Source: Streptomyces sp. NBC_00273
Lineage (GTDB): Bacteria > Actinomycetota > Actinomycetes > Streptomycetales > Streptomycetaceae
Direction: 5' to 3'
Assembly: GCF_036178145.1 (NCBI RefSeq)
Contig: NZ_CP108067.1
Location: 620,001 to 684,000, forward strand
Length of the DNA stretch: 64,000 nt
The notes under the pieces: model-generated
Database searches by the model: none
What the model saw: only the letters and a program-made list of their open reading frames with translations
What the model was told of the DNA's origin: nothing
In this document: piece by piece, positions 47,087-56,396 of the stretch
How positions within the stretch are numbered: position 1 is the first letter of the stretch
Layout of the letters: each line of letters opens with the position of its first letter
Translations under genes and position numbers: made by a program

Positions 47087-48253
47087 CTACTCCACCAGCT
47101 CTGCGCTGATCCGGTCCCAGCTCGGTCGGGGGCCGTCGATCGGGCGTACGGCTGTGAGCAGGCGCCCATCCAGGAACGTATCGAGCCGATCTCCTCTCAA
47201 GGTGGCCAGTCGCTCGCGTTGAGCACGGCGATCCACCTCGACCCGCTCGCCGAGAACTCCAAGAAGTACCTCGTGACGCGCATCCCCGAGCGCGTCGCCG
47301 CGGATCCACCGTCCTCGGACCGGTACGCCGGCGAGCGTGCCGAGTTGATGCTCCTCGCGGCTGAAGGCCCTGTCCATCGCTTCCTCGGCCGCCGGCCCCA
47401 CTCGGCGGATTGCCGCCCGGGTGGCAGCCTGACCGCTGACGTCAGGGACCTGAACGGCTCGAAGCAGCGGAGAGTCGCCTTCTGGGGCTGGCTCGCTCAC
47501 GCGTTGTCGGTCGGGCCGGGGGACGCGGAAGTACCAGGGGGCGGGGTCACCGGGTGCGTCGATCCATCCGGTCTTGAGGCTCGTCAGGGCGTCGGATCCG
47601 TCGGGCAGGAAGATGTCGACGTAGACGCCGCCTGGGCCGAGCCAGACCCAGCTCATGAAGTAGGCGTGATCGCCGTGGTCTACAGACCACTGTGCGAGTT
47701 TCTCCAGGCGCTTCCTCTGTTCCGGGGTGCCCTTGCCCGCTGGGAACATCTGCTTGGCCCGTCGTCGTCGGCCCCGCGCTTCTCCGGCGACCGGCCCCGC
47801 AGCCAGGTTGTACAGAAGATCTGGCCTCACTCCCGTGTTCGCGTACACCCCTCGGAGTTTCCCTGGCAGTACGTCGAAGCTGCTGAGACCGCCGTTGCCG
47901 GAGGTCCAGTCGAACAGGGCCTCGCTGACGGCGGTCATCACGCCGAGCCCGGTGCACTCGCTGACGAACCGCTGGATGTGGCCGGCGCTGGAGTCGAGGG
48001 CGGAGCACTCGACTCCGAGCGGTCCCTTGCCCTGGTCGCCGATGACGTAACTGAGCAGCAGGCTGATCTCGTGATCGCGCACGCGCTGGTCGATCGTCTT
48101 GCGCAGGTCGCAGGCGAGGGCGTTGACATTCACCATGGCGGCCAAGGAGACCGGTAGCGGGCCCTGGCCTATCTCGACGGCCTGGATGGCCTCTGCGCCG
48201 GCCTTCCCCTTCTCGATCGTGAAGCGCCACACCCGGGCGCGTACTGTGCTCAT
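47087..48253 (-). CDS. Protein of unknown function
   Basis: 388 residues, soluble, normal codon bias, no domain recognised. It has a mixed alpha/beta N-terminal 200 residues (FTIEKGKAGAEAIQAVEIG, LLLSYVIGDQGKGPLGVEC) and a basic middle (RGRRRRAKQMFPAGKG). TAGGCT at 48260-48265, 6 nt before the ATG, together with no Shine-Dalgarno, suggests a leaderless transcript. A small gene on the same strand lies 40 bp upstream. Confidence 0.7.
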   Translation of the reverse strand: MSTVRARVWRFTIEKGKAGAEAIQAVEIGQGPLPVSLAAMVNVNALACDLRKTIDQRVRDHEISLLLSYVIGDQGKGPLGVECSALDSSAGHIQRFVSECTGLGVMTAVSEALFDWTSGNGGLSSFDVLPGKLRGVYANTGVRPDLLYNLAAGPVAGEARGRRRRAKQMFPAGKGTPEQRKRLEKLAQWSVDHGDHAYFMSWVWLGPGGVYVDIFLPDGSDALTSLKTGWIDAPGDPAPWYFRVPRPDRQRVSEPAPEGDSPLLRAVQVPDVSGQAATRAAIRRVGPAAEEAMDRAFSREEHQLGTLAGVPVRGRWIRGDALGDARHEVLLGVLGERVEVDRRAQRERLATLRGDRLDTFLDGRLLTAVRPIDGPRPSWDRISAELVE

Positions 48254-48259
48254 AGGAGA

Positions 48260-48265
48260 AGCCTA
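48260..48265 (-). promoter_or_regulatory. Candidate -10 box of a leaderless promoter
   Basis: TAGGCT followed by 6 nt and then the ATG of the 388-residue gene fits the actinobacterial leaderless arrangement (TANNNT 6-7 nt before the start). No clear -35 box. Confidence 0.35.
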
Positions 48266-48293
48266 GGGTCCTCCTTCCGTAGCAACTCGCGCG

Positions 48294-48488
48294 TTAGAGC
48301 AGAGGGCCCGGGCCGGGATCCAGATCGCCGTCCAGGAGGGCCTGGATGATTCTTTGGGTGCGGTCCCGTATCTCGGGTCCGTGGCCGGCAAGATTGTCGT
48401 CGACTTCGTGCTGCGGCATGTCGAGCACCCGCTTCATCTCGCCGGCCAATGCGGGCCATTGCGCCAGAGATTCAGTCAGGTCCTCCAC
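48294..48488 (-). CDS. Small hypothetical protein, possibly a 3' fragment
   Basis: 64 residues from GTG 48488 (VEDLTESLAQWPALAGEMKR), acidic and helical. The same frame is open a little further upstream (STWQSN) to a stop at 48519, and there is no good ribosome-binding site. It could be the tail of a lost gene. Confidence 0.4.
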   Translation of the reverse strand: MEDLTESLAQWPALAGEMKRVLDMPQHEVDDNLAGHGPEIRDRTQRIIQALLDGDLDPGPGPLL

Positions 48489-48662
48489 GTTGCTGCTCTG
48501 CCAGGTCGAGTGCGACTTCTACGCCGCCTCACCACTCGCCTTCAAGGGAACACGCTGGCCAAGGAGGATCACCGGACCCGGCTCGGACGGGCGCCGGCCG
48601 AACGCCCTGGTTCGGATCGTGGCGCGGCCAGCCACACCGTCCGAGCCCGGCCAGCCGTCCTC

Positions 48663-48735
48663 GGCATCGGCATCGGCATCGGCATCGGCATCGGGCAACG
48701 GGCAACGGGCAACGGCATCGGGCAACGGTGACGCC
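48663..48735. repeat. Short tandem repeats (CGGCAT and GGGCAAC units)
   Basis: About five copies of CGGCAT are followed by three of a GGGCAAC-type unit and mixed copies. No intact gene covers them; they lie in a degraded stretch between the small hypothetical gene and the NLR module. Confidence 0.75.
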
Positions 48736-49580
48736 GGCAGCGCGCCGGCACTGTTCCTGGACCTCTTCACCCCGCCGAGCAGCCTTCTGGCGATCACGCC
48801 CGAGGACGCGTTGCTCGCCAGGGTCAGATCAACCCCCCACCGTGCGGTCGTAGGACCCCTTTGAACGCCTAGCTGGGCGTTCTCGCGTGCGGTTCAGCGG
48901 ACGTTCAGAGGGGTTGTCAGTGCGCCGGTGCCAGCGGGCAGCATTCGAGTGAGGGGGCCATTTGGGGTCCTGGCTGGAAGAAGAGGCCGCGAGCCGGAAG
49001 GCTCGACTGAAGCAGAACCCTGGAACGGCATAGTCCGGTGCCACTATCGAGCAGCTCCGTAGCCGGACAGCGGTACCCAGGAGGTGCTCGGCGCTGTCGG
49101 CACCGCTGGCATGAACGTAAGCCGACCGACGACACCGGAAGGCGAGGTGCCTTGGCCTTCGCGTATCCACCGATCATGCCCGTACCGGGCGGTGCGGTGC
49201 GGGCGTACGGGTCGGCCGCTCCGGCGAGCGGGTGGGCTGCTCCGTATCGTGGGTGGGAAAGTCGCGTCCGGCAAGTGAGGATCAACCGACCAGGCGCAGT
49301 GCGATGCCCATTGGCGCGGACATGGGACGTGCTTCAAGGACCCGGGCGGCGATGCAATCTCGGCGTGCCGCCGCGGAACGTGCCCTGCTGATCCGCCTGC
49401 ATCCCGGAAGAGTTGCAGCCGACCCGGCTTGAGGTCCTGGTGAGGTTGACGCCTCGGCCACACTACGGCGATCCGTGCAGCGGGCAGGCCGGACTCCTGG
49501 GCCAGGTCCTCACGGTCATGGCGCAGGGCAGGCCACTCGTCAGCGGCCCGGCGCACCTGGTCGGAAGTGCCTCCCTGGTG
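48736..49580. other. Gene-poor stretch downstream of the NLR module
   Basis: No intact gene. On the minus strand just past the NLR stop, 49470-49556 reads VRRAADEWPALRHDREDLAQ in a coding-like way, perhaps the start of a lost third gene. At about 48850 a block ACCCCTTTGAA then CCTAG resembles an IS5-type end, but no transposase is next to it. Confidence 0.35.
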
Positions 49581-52500
49581 TCAGAGCTGGTGGACGGGGC
49601 CCTCGGGTACGGGGTGCCGGGCCAGCCAGTCGCGGACGGTCGCCGCGTCATCGGGCCGGTCGAGGGCGTCCAGTACGTCCGCCTGCAGGCTGAGTGCTCC
49701 GTGCAGTTGGGGGAACAGGGCCGGGTTCTCCTGGATGTGGCGCCGGTAGACGGCGACCGCTTCGCCTGTCGCTTCGAGCGCGTTGTCCAGGGAGCCGAGC
49801 TGCGCGCTGACCACGGCCGCGATGGAGAGGGTGTTGGCGAGTACGGGCTCGTACACGGTGGGGTTCCCGGACTTGGGATCGGCCAGGCGGCGGTGGATCT
49901 GCTCGGCCCTGATCAGGACCCACACGGCCTCCCTGAGCCGGCCGGTGCCCGACAGGTAGATCCCGAGATTGGAGAGCGAGCTCGCGAGGCCGGGTTCGTG
50001 CGCGGCGGGGTTTCCGGTGCCGGGGTCGGCCAGTCGGAGCCTGATCCGGAGGGCTTCGTTCTCCACGTCCAGGGCTTCCTCCCTGCGGCCCGCCGGCCAC
50101 AGTTGGTTGGCCAGGGCGGAGAGGGCCCCGGCGAAGTCGGGTTCGTGGGCGACGGGATCCCCGGCGTCGGGGTCAGCCAGCTGACGGAAGATCTCCACCG
50201 CCTCGGAGGCGGCCGCCAACGCCGCCACCCGCTGGCCGACCGCCGAGGAGTGGAGGCCGAGGTTGGCGAGGGAGCCGGCGAGGCCGGGTTCGAAGGCTGC
50301 TGGATTTCCGGTGTCGGGATCGGCCAGCCGTCGGAAGAGGTCGACGGCCCGGGTGGTGCTGTGCAGGGCGGCCGCCAACTGCCCGGCCTCCCAGAGCCGG
50401 GTGCCGAGGTTGACGAGCGAGATGGCCAGGTCAGGATCGTGGGTGGCCGGGCTCCCCGTGCCGGGGCTGGCCAGCCGTAGACGGATGGCCGTTGCGGTGC
50501 GCTCCGCTGCCAGGGCCTCCTCCTTTCGGCCTGCCGCAGAGAGCTGCAGGCCAAGGTTGGAGAGGGCTGACGCGTAGTCGGATTCGTGAGCGACGGGATC
50601 CCCGGCGTAGGGGTCAGCCAGCTGACGGAAGATCTCCACCGCCTCGGACAAGGTCTCCAGGGCCTCGCCCGGCCGGCCGACCTCGACGAGGAAGGTGCCG
50701 ATGTTGGCGAGGGCGGAGGCGATGGCGGGTCGGTAGGCGGCCGGATCTCCGGTGTCGGGATCGGCCAGTCGCCGGTACACGTCGAGAGCCTCGGCCGCGG
50801 CGGCCAGGGCCTCCTCCCAGCGGCCGGCTTCTCCAAGGTAGGCGCTGACGTTGGCCAGCGAGCCCGCGAGGTTGGGCTCAAGCAGGGGCGTGCCATCCTC
50901 GACGACGCTCCGCCAGAGCGCACCGGCGTTGCGCGCGGCGACGAGGGCCGGCTCCCGCATGCCCGCGCGGTGCAGGCGCAGGGCGAGCCGGTCGTAGGTG
51001 TTGGCGTGAACGACCGGATCCGGTGTGGTCAGGAGACGGACGGACAGGGCGACCGCGACGGCGGCCATGCCGGTGTCGAGATCGGTGTGCCGCTCTTCGG
51101 GGAAATGGGCTTCGACCGCCTCCAGGACGTCGAGCTCGAGACCCTCGAGGGTGACCAGCGCTGCGAGTGCGCTTCCGCCTGCCTGAAGGGCGAGGTGGGG
51201 GTGCTGCCGGAGCAGGGGAAACAGCTGGCCAGTCGCGATGTGCGGCCAGCGTTGCGCGGTCTCGATCAGTACGGCCAGGACGTTGCGGGTCCAGGGCAGG
51301 GGGAGGTCGCCGTCGTCGGCGGCGACCAGGAGGCGCTGGACGAGGTGCCCCGCCGCGTCGTCGGACACGGCCTCGGGCGCCGGGTGTGCGGCGCCCTCCG
51401 CGGCCGGGGTGCTCAGGGCAATGAAGTCCTCGCCCAAGCGGTCGGGGTGCAGCGGTTCCAGGACGGTGTCGGAACGGGCCGGGGGGTAGCAGAACTGATG
51501 GTCGTTCAGGAGGGTCTCCGTCGCCGCCGCTGCGTCGGCCGGTCTCGCCCGGCGCAGGGCATCACGCCCGTGCGGGCCACGGGGCAGCGGGCCCGTGAAG
51601 GTCGCGGTGAGCACCGCCTGCCCCATCGTCCTGGCCTCGGTGGTCAGGACCCCACGTCGGTGCAGCTCGCCCCAGTGCTGGCGTTCGCGGCTGAGCAGGT
51701 ACGCGGTGGCGCGGGCCGGAGAGTCCGGTGCGACGGCGTCGCGGAGCGCGGAGTCGACGGCCGCCAGTGCGGCGATATGGAGCGTCAGGACCTGGGCGTA
51801 CTCGTCCTGTTCCAGACCGGGGGGCGGAGCGATTCGGTCGGCTCGGTCCGGGGGCAGGCCGAGGTGGCCGGCGAAGCTGTCCCTGGCCCGGACGAACAGC
51901 TCGGTGCGGGCCGAGGCGCTTGCTGCCAACGGCGGCAACGGATGGGCCTCCGCGAGCGCACCGAGCTGGTCGCCGCACCAGGTGGCCAGGCCGTCCCACC
52001 AGTACCCGCTCGGCCGGGCCAGCAGCAGGACCCGGACGGGAGCCGTCCCGCGGCGCAGCAGCGGATCCCGGAGCAGCCGCCGCAGGTCGAGGACCGGCCA
52101 GCGTTCGGCGTAGTCGACCACCAGCAGCGTGCCGGGCCCGCCGTCCGGGGCCACGGGAACGGGGCTCGGACCGTACTCGGCCTGATCGCTGACGCCCTGC
52201 CACATCGTCCACCCGGCCGCGTGGCTGAGTTCGGCGAAACGGGTGGCCAGCCGGGTCTTGCCCTGGCCACCGGGGCCGTGGAGGAGCCGGACGGCCAGCG
52301 GGGCGGCCGGAGCGTCGCGCCAGCGCGTCAGCGCGTCGAGGTCTCCCTCACGACCGGTGAAGGGCACCACCCCGTACCAGGCCCGCAGCAGCCGTGACGG
52401 CTGGGCGGCCGCTGCCCAGCCCGGGATCACCGTCGGTGCGGCCGGGAGCTCCTCGATTCGGTAAGGAGGTTGAGAGTCGGAAGTGAAGTGGACATGCTGC

Positions 52501-52598
52501 TCGCCGCCGATCTGGAAGGCGGCGGGGCCGTTGAACGTGTTGCCGGACACTTCGGTGCCGCGCCCGGCGGCTCCGCTCCCGTCCACGGGGCCGGTCAC
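49581..52598 (-). CDS. NLR-like protein: RHIM-like motif, NTPase, TPR repeats
   Basis: 1,005 residues. Residues 16-38 hold the motif EVSGNTFNGPAAFQIGGEQ then HVHF. An NTPase domain of STAND type follows, with Walker A GPGGQGKT (about 108-115), Walker B LLVVDYAE and a downstream arginine-containing helical region. About eight TPR-like repeats of 49 residues (from about 560) share the pattern LAxSLANLGxxLxxAGxxEEAL. This is the tripartite plan of bacterial NLR-like proteins: signalling motif, switch, sensor repeats. It overlaps the upstream small gene by 4 nt, and that protein ends in nearly the same motif. Inferred role: sensing a trigger, oligomerising, and templating the small partner. Confidence 0.85.
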   Translation of the reverse strand: MTGPVDGSGAAGRGTEVSGNTFNGPAAFQIGGEQHVHFTSDSQPPYRIEELPAAPTVIPGWAAAAQPSRLLRAWYGVVPFTGREGDLDALTRWRDAPAAPLAVRLLHGPGGQGKTRLATRFAELSHAAGWTMWQGVSDQAEYGPSPVPVAPDGGPGTLLVVDYAERWPVLDLRRLLRDPLLRRGTAPVRVLLLARPSGYWWDGLATWCGDQLGALAEAHPLPPLAASASARTELFVRARDSFAGHLGLPPDRADRIAPPPGLEQDEYAQVLTLHIAALAAVDSALRDAVAPDSPARATAYLLSRERQHWGELHRRGVLTTEARTMGQAVLTATFTGPLPRGPHGRDALRRARPADAAAATETLLNDHQFCYPPARSDTVLEPLHPDRLGEDFIALSTPAAEGAAHPAPEAVSDDAAGHLVQRLLVAADDGDLPLPWTRNVLAVLIETAQRWPHIATGQLFPLLRQHPHLALQAGGSALAALVTLEGLELDVLEAVEAHFPEERHTDLDTGMAAVAVALSVRLLTTPDPVVHANTYDRLALRLHRAGMREPALVAARNAGALWRSVVEDGTPLLEPNLAGSLANVSAYLGEAGRWEEALAAAAEALDVYRRLADPDTGDPAAYRPAIASALANIGTFLVEVGRPGEALETLSEAVEIFRQLADPYAGDPVAHESDYASALSNLGLQLSAAGRKEEALAAERTATAIRLRLASPGTGSPATHDPDLAISLVNLGTRLWEAGQLAAALHSTTRAVDLFRRLADPDTGNPAAFEPGLAGSLANLGLHSSAVGQRVAALAAASEAVEIFRQLADPDAGDPVAHEPDFAGALSALANQLWPAGRREEALDVENEALRIRLRLADPGTGNPAAHEPGLASSLSNLGIYLSGTGRLREAVWVLIRAEQIHRRLADPKSGNPTVYEPVLANTLSIAAVVSAQLGSLDNALEATGEAVAVYRRHIQENPALFPQLHGALSLQADVLDALDRPDDAATVRDWLARHPVPEGPVHQL

Positions 52599-53038
52599 GG
52601 CTCGCGGTGGAAGTGAACGTTCTGAGTCCCGCTGACCTGGAAGGCGGTGGGGCCGTTGAACGTATTGCCGGACACTTCGGTGCCGCCGGCGTCCGCGGGG
52701 CCGGGCTGCGGGCGGGCCTGGGCCAGGAGTTCGCTGAGCTCCGCCACCGCCTGGTCACGCTCGAGCCCGTCCAGGTCCTCCAGTAGGGTCTCGATCCGGC
52801 TCTGCCAGACGGCCTCCTGCCGCACCCGGAGCCGCTCCACCTCGTCCTGGCCGGCCGCCGACAGCTCGGATGCACTGCGGTCCAACCGCTCCAGCTCACG
52901 GCTCTCCCGCACCGCGTCCCCGCGCCCGAACCACTCGGCGACCCGGCCCCGAAAACCGTCCCACAGGTCAGTCCCCGCGGCCTGGACCACTGCGGATCCG
53001 CCCGTCGCCGCTGCCGCCAATGCCAACTCGTCCAGCAC
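52595..53038 (-). CDS. Small partner/effector with C-terminal RHIM-like motif
   Basis: 147 residues. The N-terminus is a hydrophobic Ala/Gly-rich helix (about 4-24), then an amphipathic stretch with Trp (DLWDGFRGRVAEWFGRG) and a long charged coiled coil (about 42-108). A Pro/Gly linker leads to the motif EVSGNTFNGPTAFQVSGTQ then NVHF at 121-143. The motif matches that of the NLR at 18 of 23 positions. Effector-type proteins in amyloid-signalling pairs carry the motif at the C-terminus, as here, and often a membrane-active N-terminus. First gene of the two-gene operon (ATGA overlap). Confidence 0.75.
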   Translation of the reverse strand: MLDELALAAAATGGSAVVQAAGTDLWDGFRGRVAEWFGRGDAVRESRELERLDRSASELSAAGQDEVERLRVRQEAVWQSRIETLLEDLDGLERDQAVAELSELLAQARPQPGPADAGGTEVSGNTFNGPTAFQVSGTQNVHFHREP

Positions 53039-53204
53039 CCTGCCCCCTCCAACTGCCCTGCCTCTTCAGGCATTACGACCCTAGCGCGCGAAGGGCGCCC
53101 GCGGAGGGAACTCGCACCTGGTCGGTGCCCGGCAGGTCGACGCCCTCGATGGCGTGAGCCGCTCCGACTGCGTCGACCGTCGAAGACCCTGCTCTCCCCC
53201 ACCC

Positions 53205-53480
53205 GGCGGGGCCGTTGAACGACGGGCTCAGACCGCCGGGTAGGTGATCGAGCCGAGCAGCGGGCAGGACAGCACGGCGTGCGAGACGTCGGGCCGCTCG
53301 ACGAAGGCGCGGAGTTCGCCCGCCTGGAGACGGTGGGACTCGAGGCCGTCGGCGTACCGGGCGTCGCGCCGGGCCCGGCCGTAGTCCCAGGAGGCGTCGC
53401 TCGGGCACCTTCCCCTCGCCCTGGAACAGGCCGCCGCCTACATCTCCCGGAACTCCCTGCTCCCCCCCGTTATGTTTTTC
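53205..53480. pseudogene. Coding relics left of IS110, including an NTPase-TPR fragment
   Basis: On the plus strand at about 53403-53455 the reading LGHLPLALEQAAAYISRNS is the conserved GLPLAL segment of NB-ARC/TPR proteins; the rest of this gene lies right of IS110 at 55.0 kb. On the minus strand, 53222-53400 looks like the last 55 residues of another protein (WDYGRARRDARYADGLESHR ... stop). Both are fragments. GGGGCCGTTGAACG near 53207 repeats a piece of the RHIM-like motif coding sequence found in the adjacent operon. Confidence 0.5.
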
Positions 53481-53539
53481 GCGGTCCTGCAATGGGGCTG
53501 CTGGCCTCCGGGCCCGGTATGACTGTGTCCCCTCTGTCG

Positions 53540-55005
53540 AACGGATGACCTGGGGGGTGGTGTCGCCGGGCTCGTGGGGTGCCGTCGGAGACGCTGATGA
53601 GAGGTCCGGCCACCGCCCGGTCCGGCGTAATGCCGGGCAGTTCGCGGGCGGCAGGTCTGCATAACGTGGATGCGCGAGCACGGTGCCACTGCCGAGGCCG
53701 GCACGTTCAACGAGCTGGAGAGGGTGCGATGTTCGACACCGAAGGCATAGGCGTCTTCCTCGGGTTGGACGTCGGCAAGACCGCCCACCACGGCCACGGG
53801 CTCACCCCGGCCGGGAAGAAGGTCTTCGACAAGCCGATGCCCAACAGCGAACCGAAGCTGCGGGCCGTCTTCGATAAACTCAAGGCCAAGTTCGGCACTG
53901 TCCTGGTGATCGTGGACCAGCCCGCCTCGATCGGCGCCCTGCCCCTGACCGTCGCCCGCGATGCGGGCTGCGAGGTCGCCTACCTGCCCGGACTGGCCAT
54001 GCGACGGATCGCCGACCTCTATCCGGGAGAGGCGAAAACCGACGCGAAGGACGCGGCGGTGATCGCGGACGCGGCCCGGACGATGCCTCACACTCTGCGG
54101 TCGCTGGAGCTGACCGACGAGATCACCGCCGAGCTCACGGTGCTGACTGGCTTCGACCAGGACCTCGCGGCCGAGGCCACCCGCACCTCCAACCGGATCC
54201 GCGGGCTGCTGACCCAGTTCCACCCCAGTCTCGAGCGGGTGCTGGGCCCGCGCCTGGACCACGCCGCCGTCACCTGGCTCCTCGAGCGCTACGGATCCCC
54301 GGCCGCACTACGGAAGGCCGGCCGTCGCAGACTCGTCGAGGTGATCCGGCCCAAGGCCCCGCGCATGGCCGCCCGGCTGATCGACGACGTCTTCGACGCC
54401 CTCGACGAGCAGACCGTAGTGGTCCCGGGAACCGGCACCCTCGACGTGGTTATCCCGTCGCTGGCCCGCTCGCTGGCCGCGGTCCACGACCAGCGCCGGG
54501 CCCTGGAAGCCCAGATCAACAGCCTGCTGGAGGCCCACCCTCTTCACCAGGTCCTGACTTCGATGCCGGGAGTCGGAGTCAGGACCGCCGCCGTCCTGCT
54601 GGTCACCGTCGGCGACGGCACTGGCTTCGCCAGTGCCGCCCACCTCGCCTCCTACGCCGGCCTCGCCCCCACGACCAGGTCGTCGGGAACCTCGATTCAT
54701 GGTGAGCACGCACCACGAGGCGGAAATCGGCAGCTCAAACGCGCAATGTTCCTCTCCGCCTTCGCCTGCATGAACGCCGACCCGGCATCCCGCGCCTACT
54801 ACGACCGGCAAAGAGCCCGCGGCAAAACCCACACCCAGGCCCTCCTCCGACTCGCCCGCCAACGCATCAGCGTCCTGTTCGCCATGCTCCGCGACGGCAC
54901 CTTCTACGAATCCCGGACCCCCGACGTCACTCTCGCCGCATGACCACCCCAAACACCCGCATACCAGGCACCACGTCCTTGACGAAGGACATAGAGACAC
55001 CCCCC
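53540..55005 (+). mobile_element. IS110-family insertion sequence (ends approximate)
   Basis: One transposase gene (53729-54943) with about 190 bp of non-coding DNA upstream, the place where IS110 elements encode their guide (bridge) RNA. IS110 elements lack terminal inverted repeats, so the ends are set only by where the split NTPase-TPR gene breaks (about 53.48-53.56 kb and 55.00 kb). Confidence 0.7.
53729..54943 (+). CDS. IS110-family transposase
   Basis: 404 residues, full length. The N-terminal RuvC-like DEDD domain has GVFLGLDVGKTAHHGHGL, VIVDQPASIGALP and KTDAKDAAVIADAAR. The C-terminal transposase_20 domain has LTSMPGVGVRTAAVLLVTV and SYAGLAPTTRSSG, with the catalytic Ser region conserved. 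ATG 53729 with GGAGAGGG upstream. No lesions; possibly active. Confidence 0.93.
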   Translation: MFDTEGIGVFLGLDVGKTAHHGHGLTPAGKKVFDKPMPNSEPKLRAVFDKLKAKFGTVLVIVDQPASIGALPLTVARDAGCEVAYLPGLAMRRIADLYPGEAKTDAKDAAVIADAARTMPHTLRSLELTDEITAELTVLTGFDQDLAAEATRTSNRIRGLLTQFHPSLERVLGPRLDHAAVTWLLERYGSPAALRKAGRRRLVEVIRPKAPRMAARLIDDVFDALDEQTVVVPGTGTLDVVIPSLARSLAAVHDQRRALEAQINSLLEAHPLHQVLTSMPGVGVRTAAVLLVTVGDGTGFASAAHLASYAGLAPTTRSSGTSIHGEHAPRGGNRQLKRAMFLSAFACMNADPASRAYYDRQRARGKTHTQALLRLARQRISVLFAMLRDGTFYESRTPDVTLAA

Positions 55006-55905
55006 CCGACTCCCTCCGCCTCCTGGCCGAATACCCGGCCGATGTTCGAGGACGGCGGCGCCGAAGTCACCGTCCCCGATGCCACGATCGCTCGCGTCTG
55101 GCGCGGGACCCTGAACTGCAGCGCCGAACAGCAGCCCCTGTCCACCCAGCTCCTGCGCGTCCTCGCCTGGTACGCCTCGGACCACATCCCCGCCACGTTC
55201 CTCGACGGCGCGGGCTCCCTACCCGCGATCCACCGCGCGGTCGGCCTGCTCACCACTTACAGCCCGGTCACCGCCGTCCCGTTGACCGGCACCGTGTCCG
55301 TTCACCGCCTCGTCCAGGCCCTCGCCCGCACCCCCGACACCTCCCGCCCGGACCCGGCCGGCCGTCACGGACCAGACCCCCCACCGTGAGCCCCGCCTGA
55401 TCGACCAGGCTCGAGACGATGCGACGGCCCTCTTGAGAGCAGCCGTGCCCTCCAGGGGGAGGATCCCGCGGACTGGCCCGCGTGGGGTGCCCTGCTCCCC
55501 CACGCTGACGCCCTCGCCAGTGGCATACTTCCCGCCCACGACACGGCCAACGCCATCGGCACCCTGAACCGGACTGGGCTGTTCTTACGCGGACAAAGCC
55601 TCGGCGCGCGTGCCATCCAGCACTTCAGCCGCGTGGCGGACAGCGGCCGGCGGGTATTCGGCGACGAGCACCCCGACACCCTGGCCTTTCGCAACAACCT
55701 CGCATGCGCCTACCGGGACGTGGGGGATCTGGGGCGGGCGATCCCGCTGTGCCAACAGAACCTCGCCGACTCCGTGCAGATACTAGGCGGCGACCATCCC
55801 GAGACCCTGATCTCCCGCAACAGCCTCGCGCTCGCATTCGTTCGTGCCGGGGATCCGAGGCAGGCGATCGCCCTGTACGACTATCCGGTTCTCGCGCAGC
55901 TCTTG
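55006..55905 (+). pseudogene. NTPase-TPR (NLR-like) gene, 3' relic right of IS110
   Basis: The sequence reads STQLLRVLAWYASDHIPATF and SVHRLVQALART, typical of the winged-helix end of NB-ARC modules. After a frame change near 55370 it reads LIDQARDDATALLRAAV, and, after another, kinesin-light-chain-type TPRs: FGDEHPDTLAFRNNLACAYR and GDHPETLISRNSLALAF. At least two frameshifts and a truncated end near 55.9 kb. With the piece at 53.4 kb it forms one dead NLR-like gene, in opposite orientation to the intact module. Confidence 0.7.
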
Positions 55906-56396
55906 GGGAATGTCGCGAAGTGTTACTGGAGAAGGATCATCTTGCTGTGGGAGCCCGGTGGCCCGGGTGCGCCAAAGTGGTCGGAAGCGCCGCTGGACCC
56001 TGCCCTTGATGATCGCCGTCGGCGCTGCCTTCGGAGCCGGCGCCCGCAGCCGTCGCAGCCTCTGCGCCTGTCGCGGCGGCCCCCGAGCAGGAGAAGCCGC
56101 CGGCACGCCCCCGGCAGGTGACGCGGCCGGTGCAGCAGGACGACCGCCCGGAAGCCCGGCTGCGAGTCGAACGGAAGAGAACATCGTCGGCGAAGCCCAA
56201 GCGACCGCGGTTGACGGTTGGCGTTCCGCAGGCCAAACCGAGGGCGATGAAGGTGCGGCCGTCGGCGCCATCGGCTCCTCAGTGGTCGCAGCCAGGCCGG
56301 GTGCCCGGGAAGTTGGACATGGCCGAACTCTGCCGGGCCTCTCAGGGCGTCACGAGCCACGCGATCACGCAGCTCTGCAGGTCATCGCTCGGGTAG
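55906..56396 (+). pseudogene. Possible decayed membrane-anchored protein
   Basis: At 55985 one frame gives KRRWTLPLMIAVGAAFGAG (a transmembrane-like segment). From about 56035 another frame gives an Ala/Pro-rich linker (VAAAPEQEKPPARPRQVTRP) ending with DMAELCRASQGVTSHAITQL and a stop at 56396. A single frameshift would join them. Family unknown. Confidence 0.35.

Noticed and set aside
48663..48735. CRISPR-like array
   Set aside because: Units of 6-7 bp without spacers; simple tandem repeat. No CRISPR array was seen in the window.
48834..48866. IS5-type right end (ACCCCTTTGAA then CCTAG)
   Set aside because: Resembles the end of the IS5 copy, but no transposase fragment or matching left end is adjacent; left as chance or a very old relic.
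50586..52397. 603-codon plus-strand frame
   Set aside because: Shadow of the NLR-like gene; no motif.
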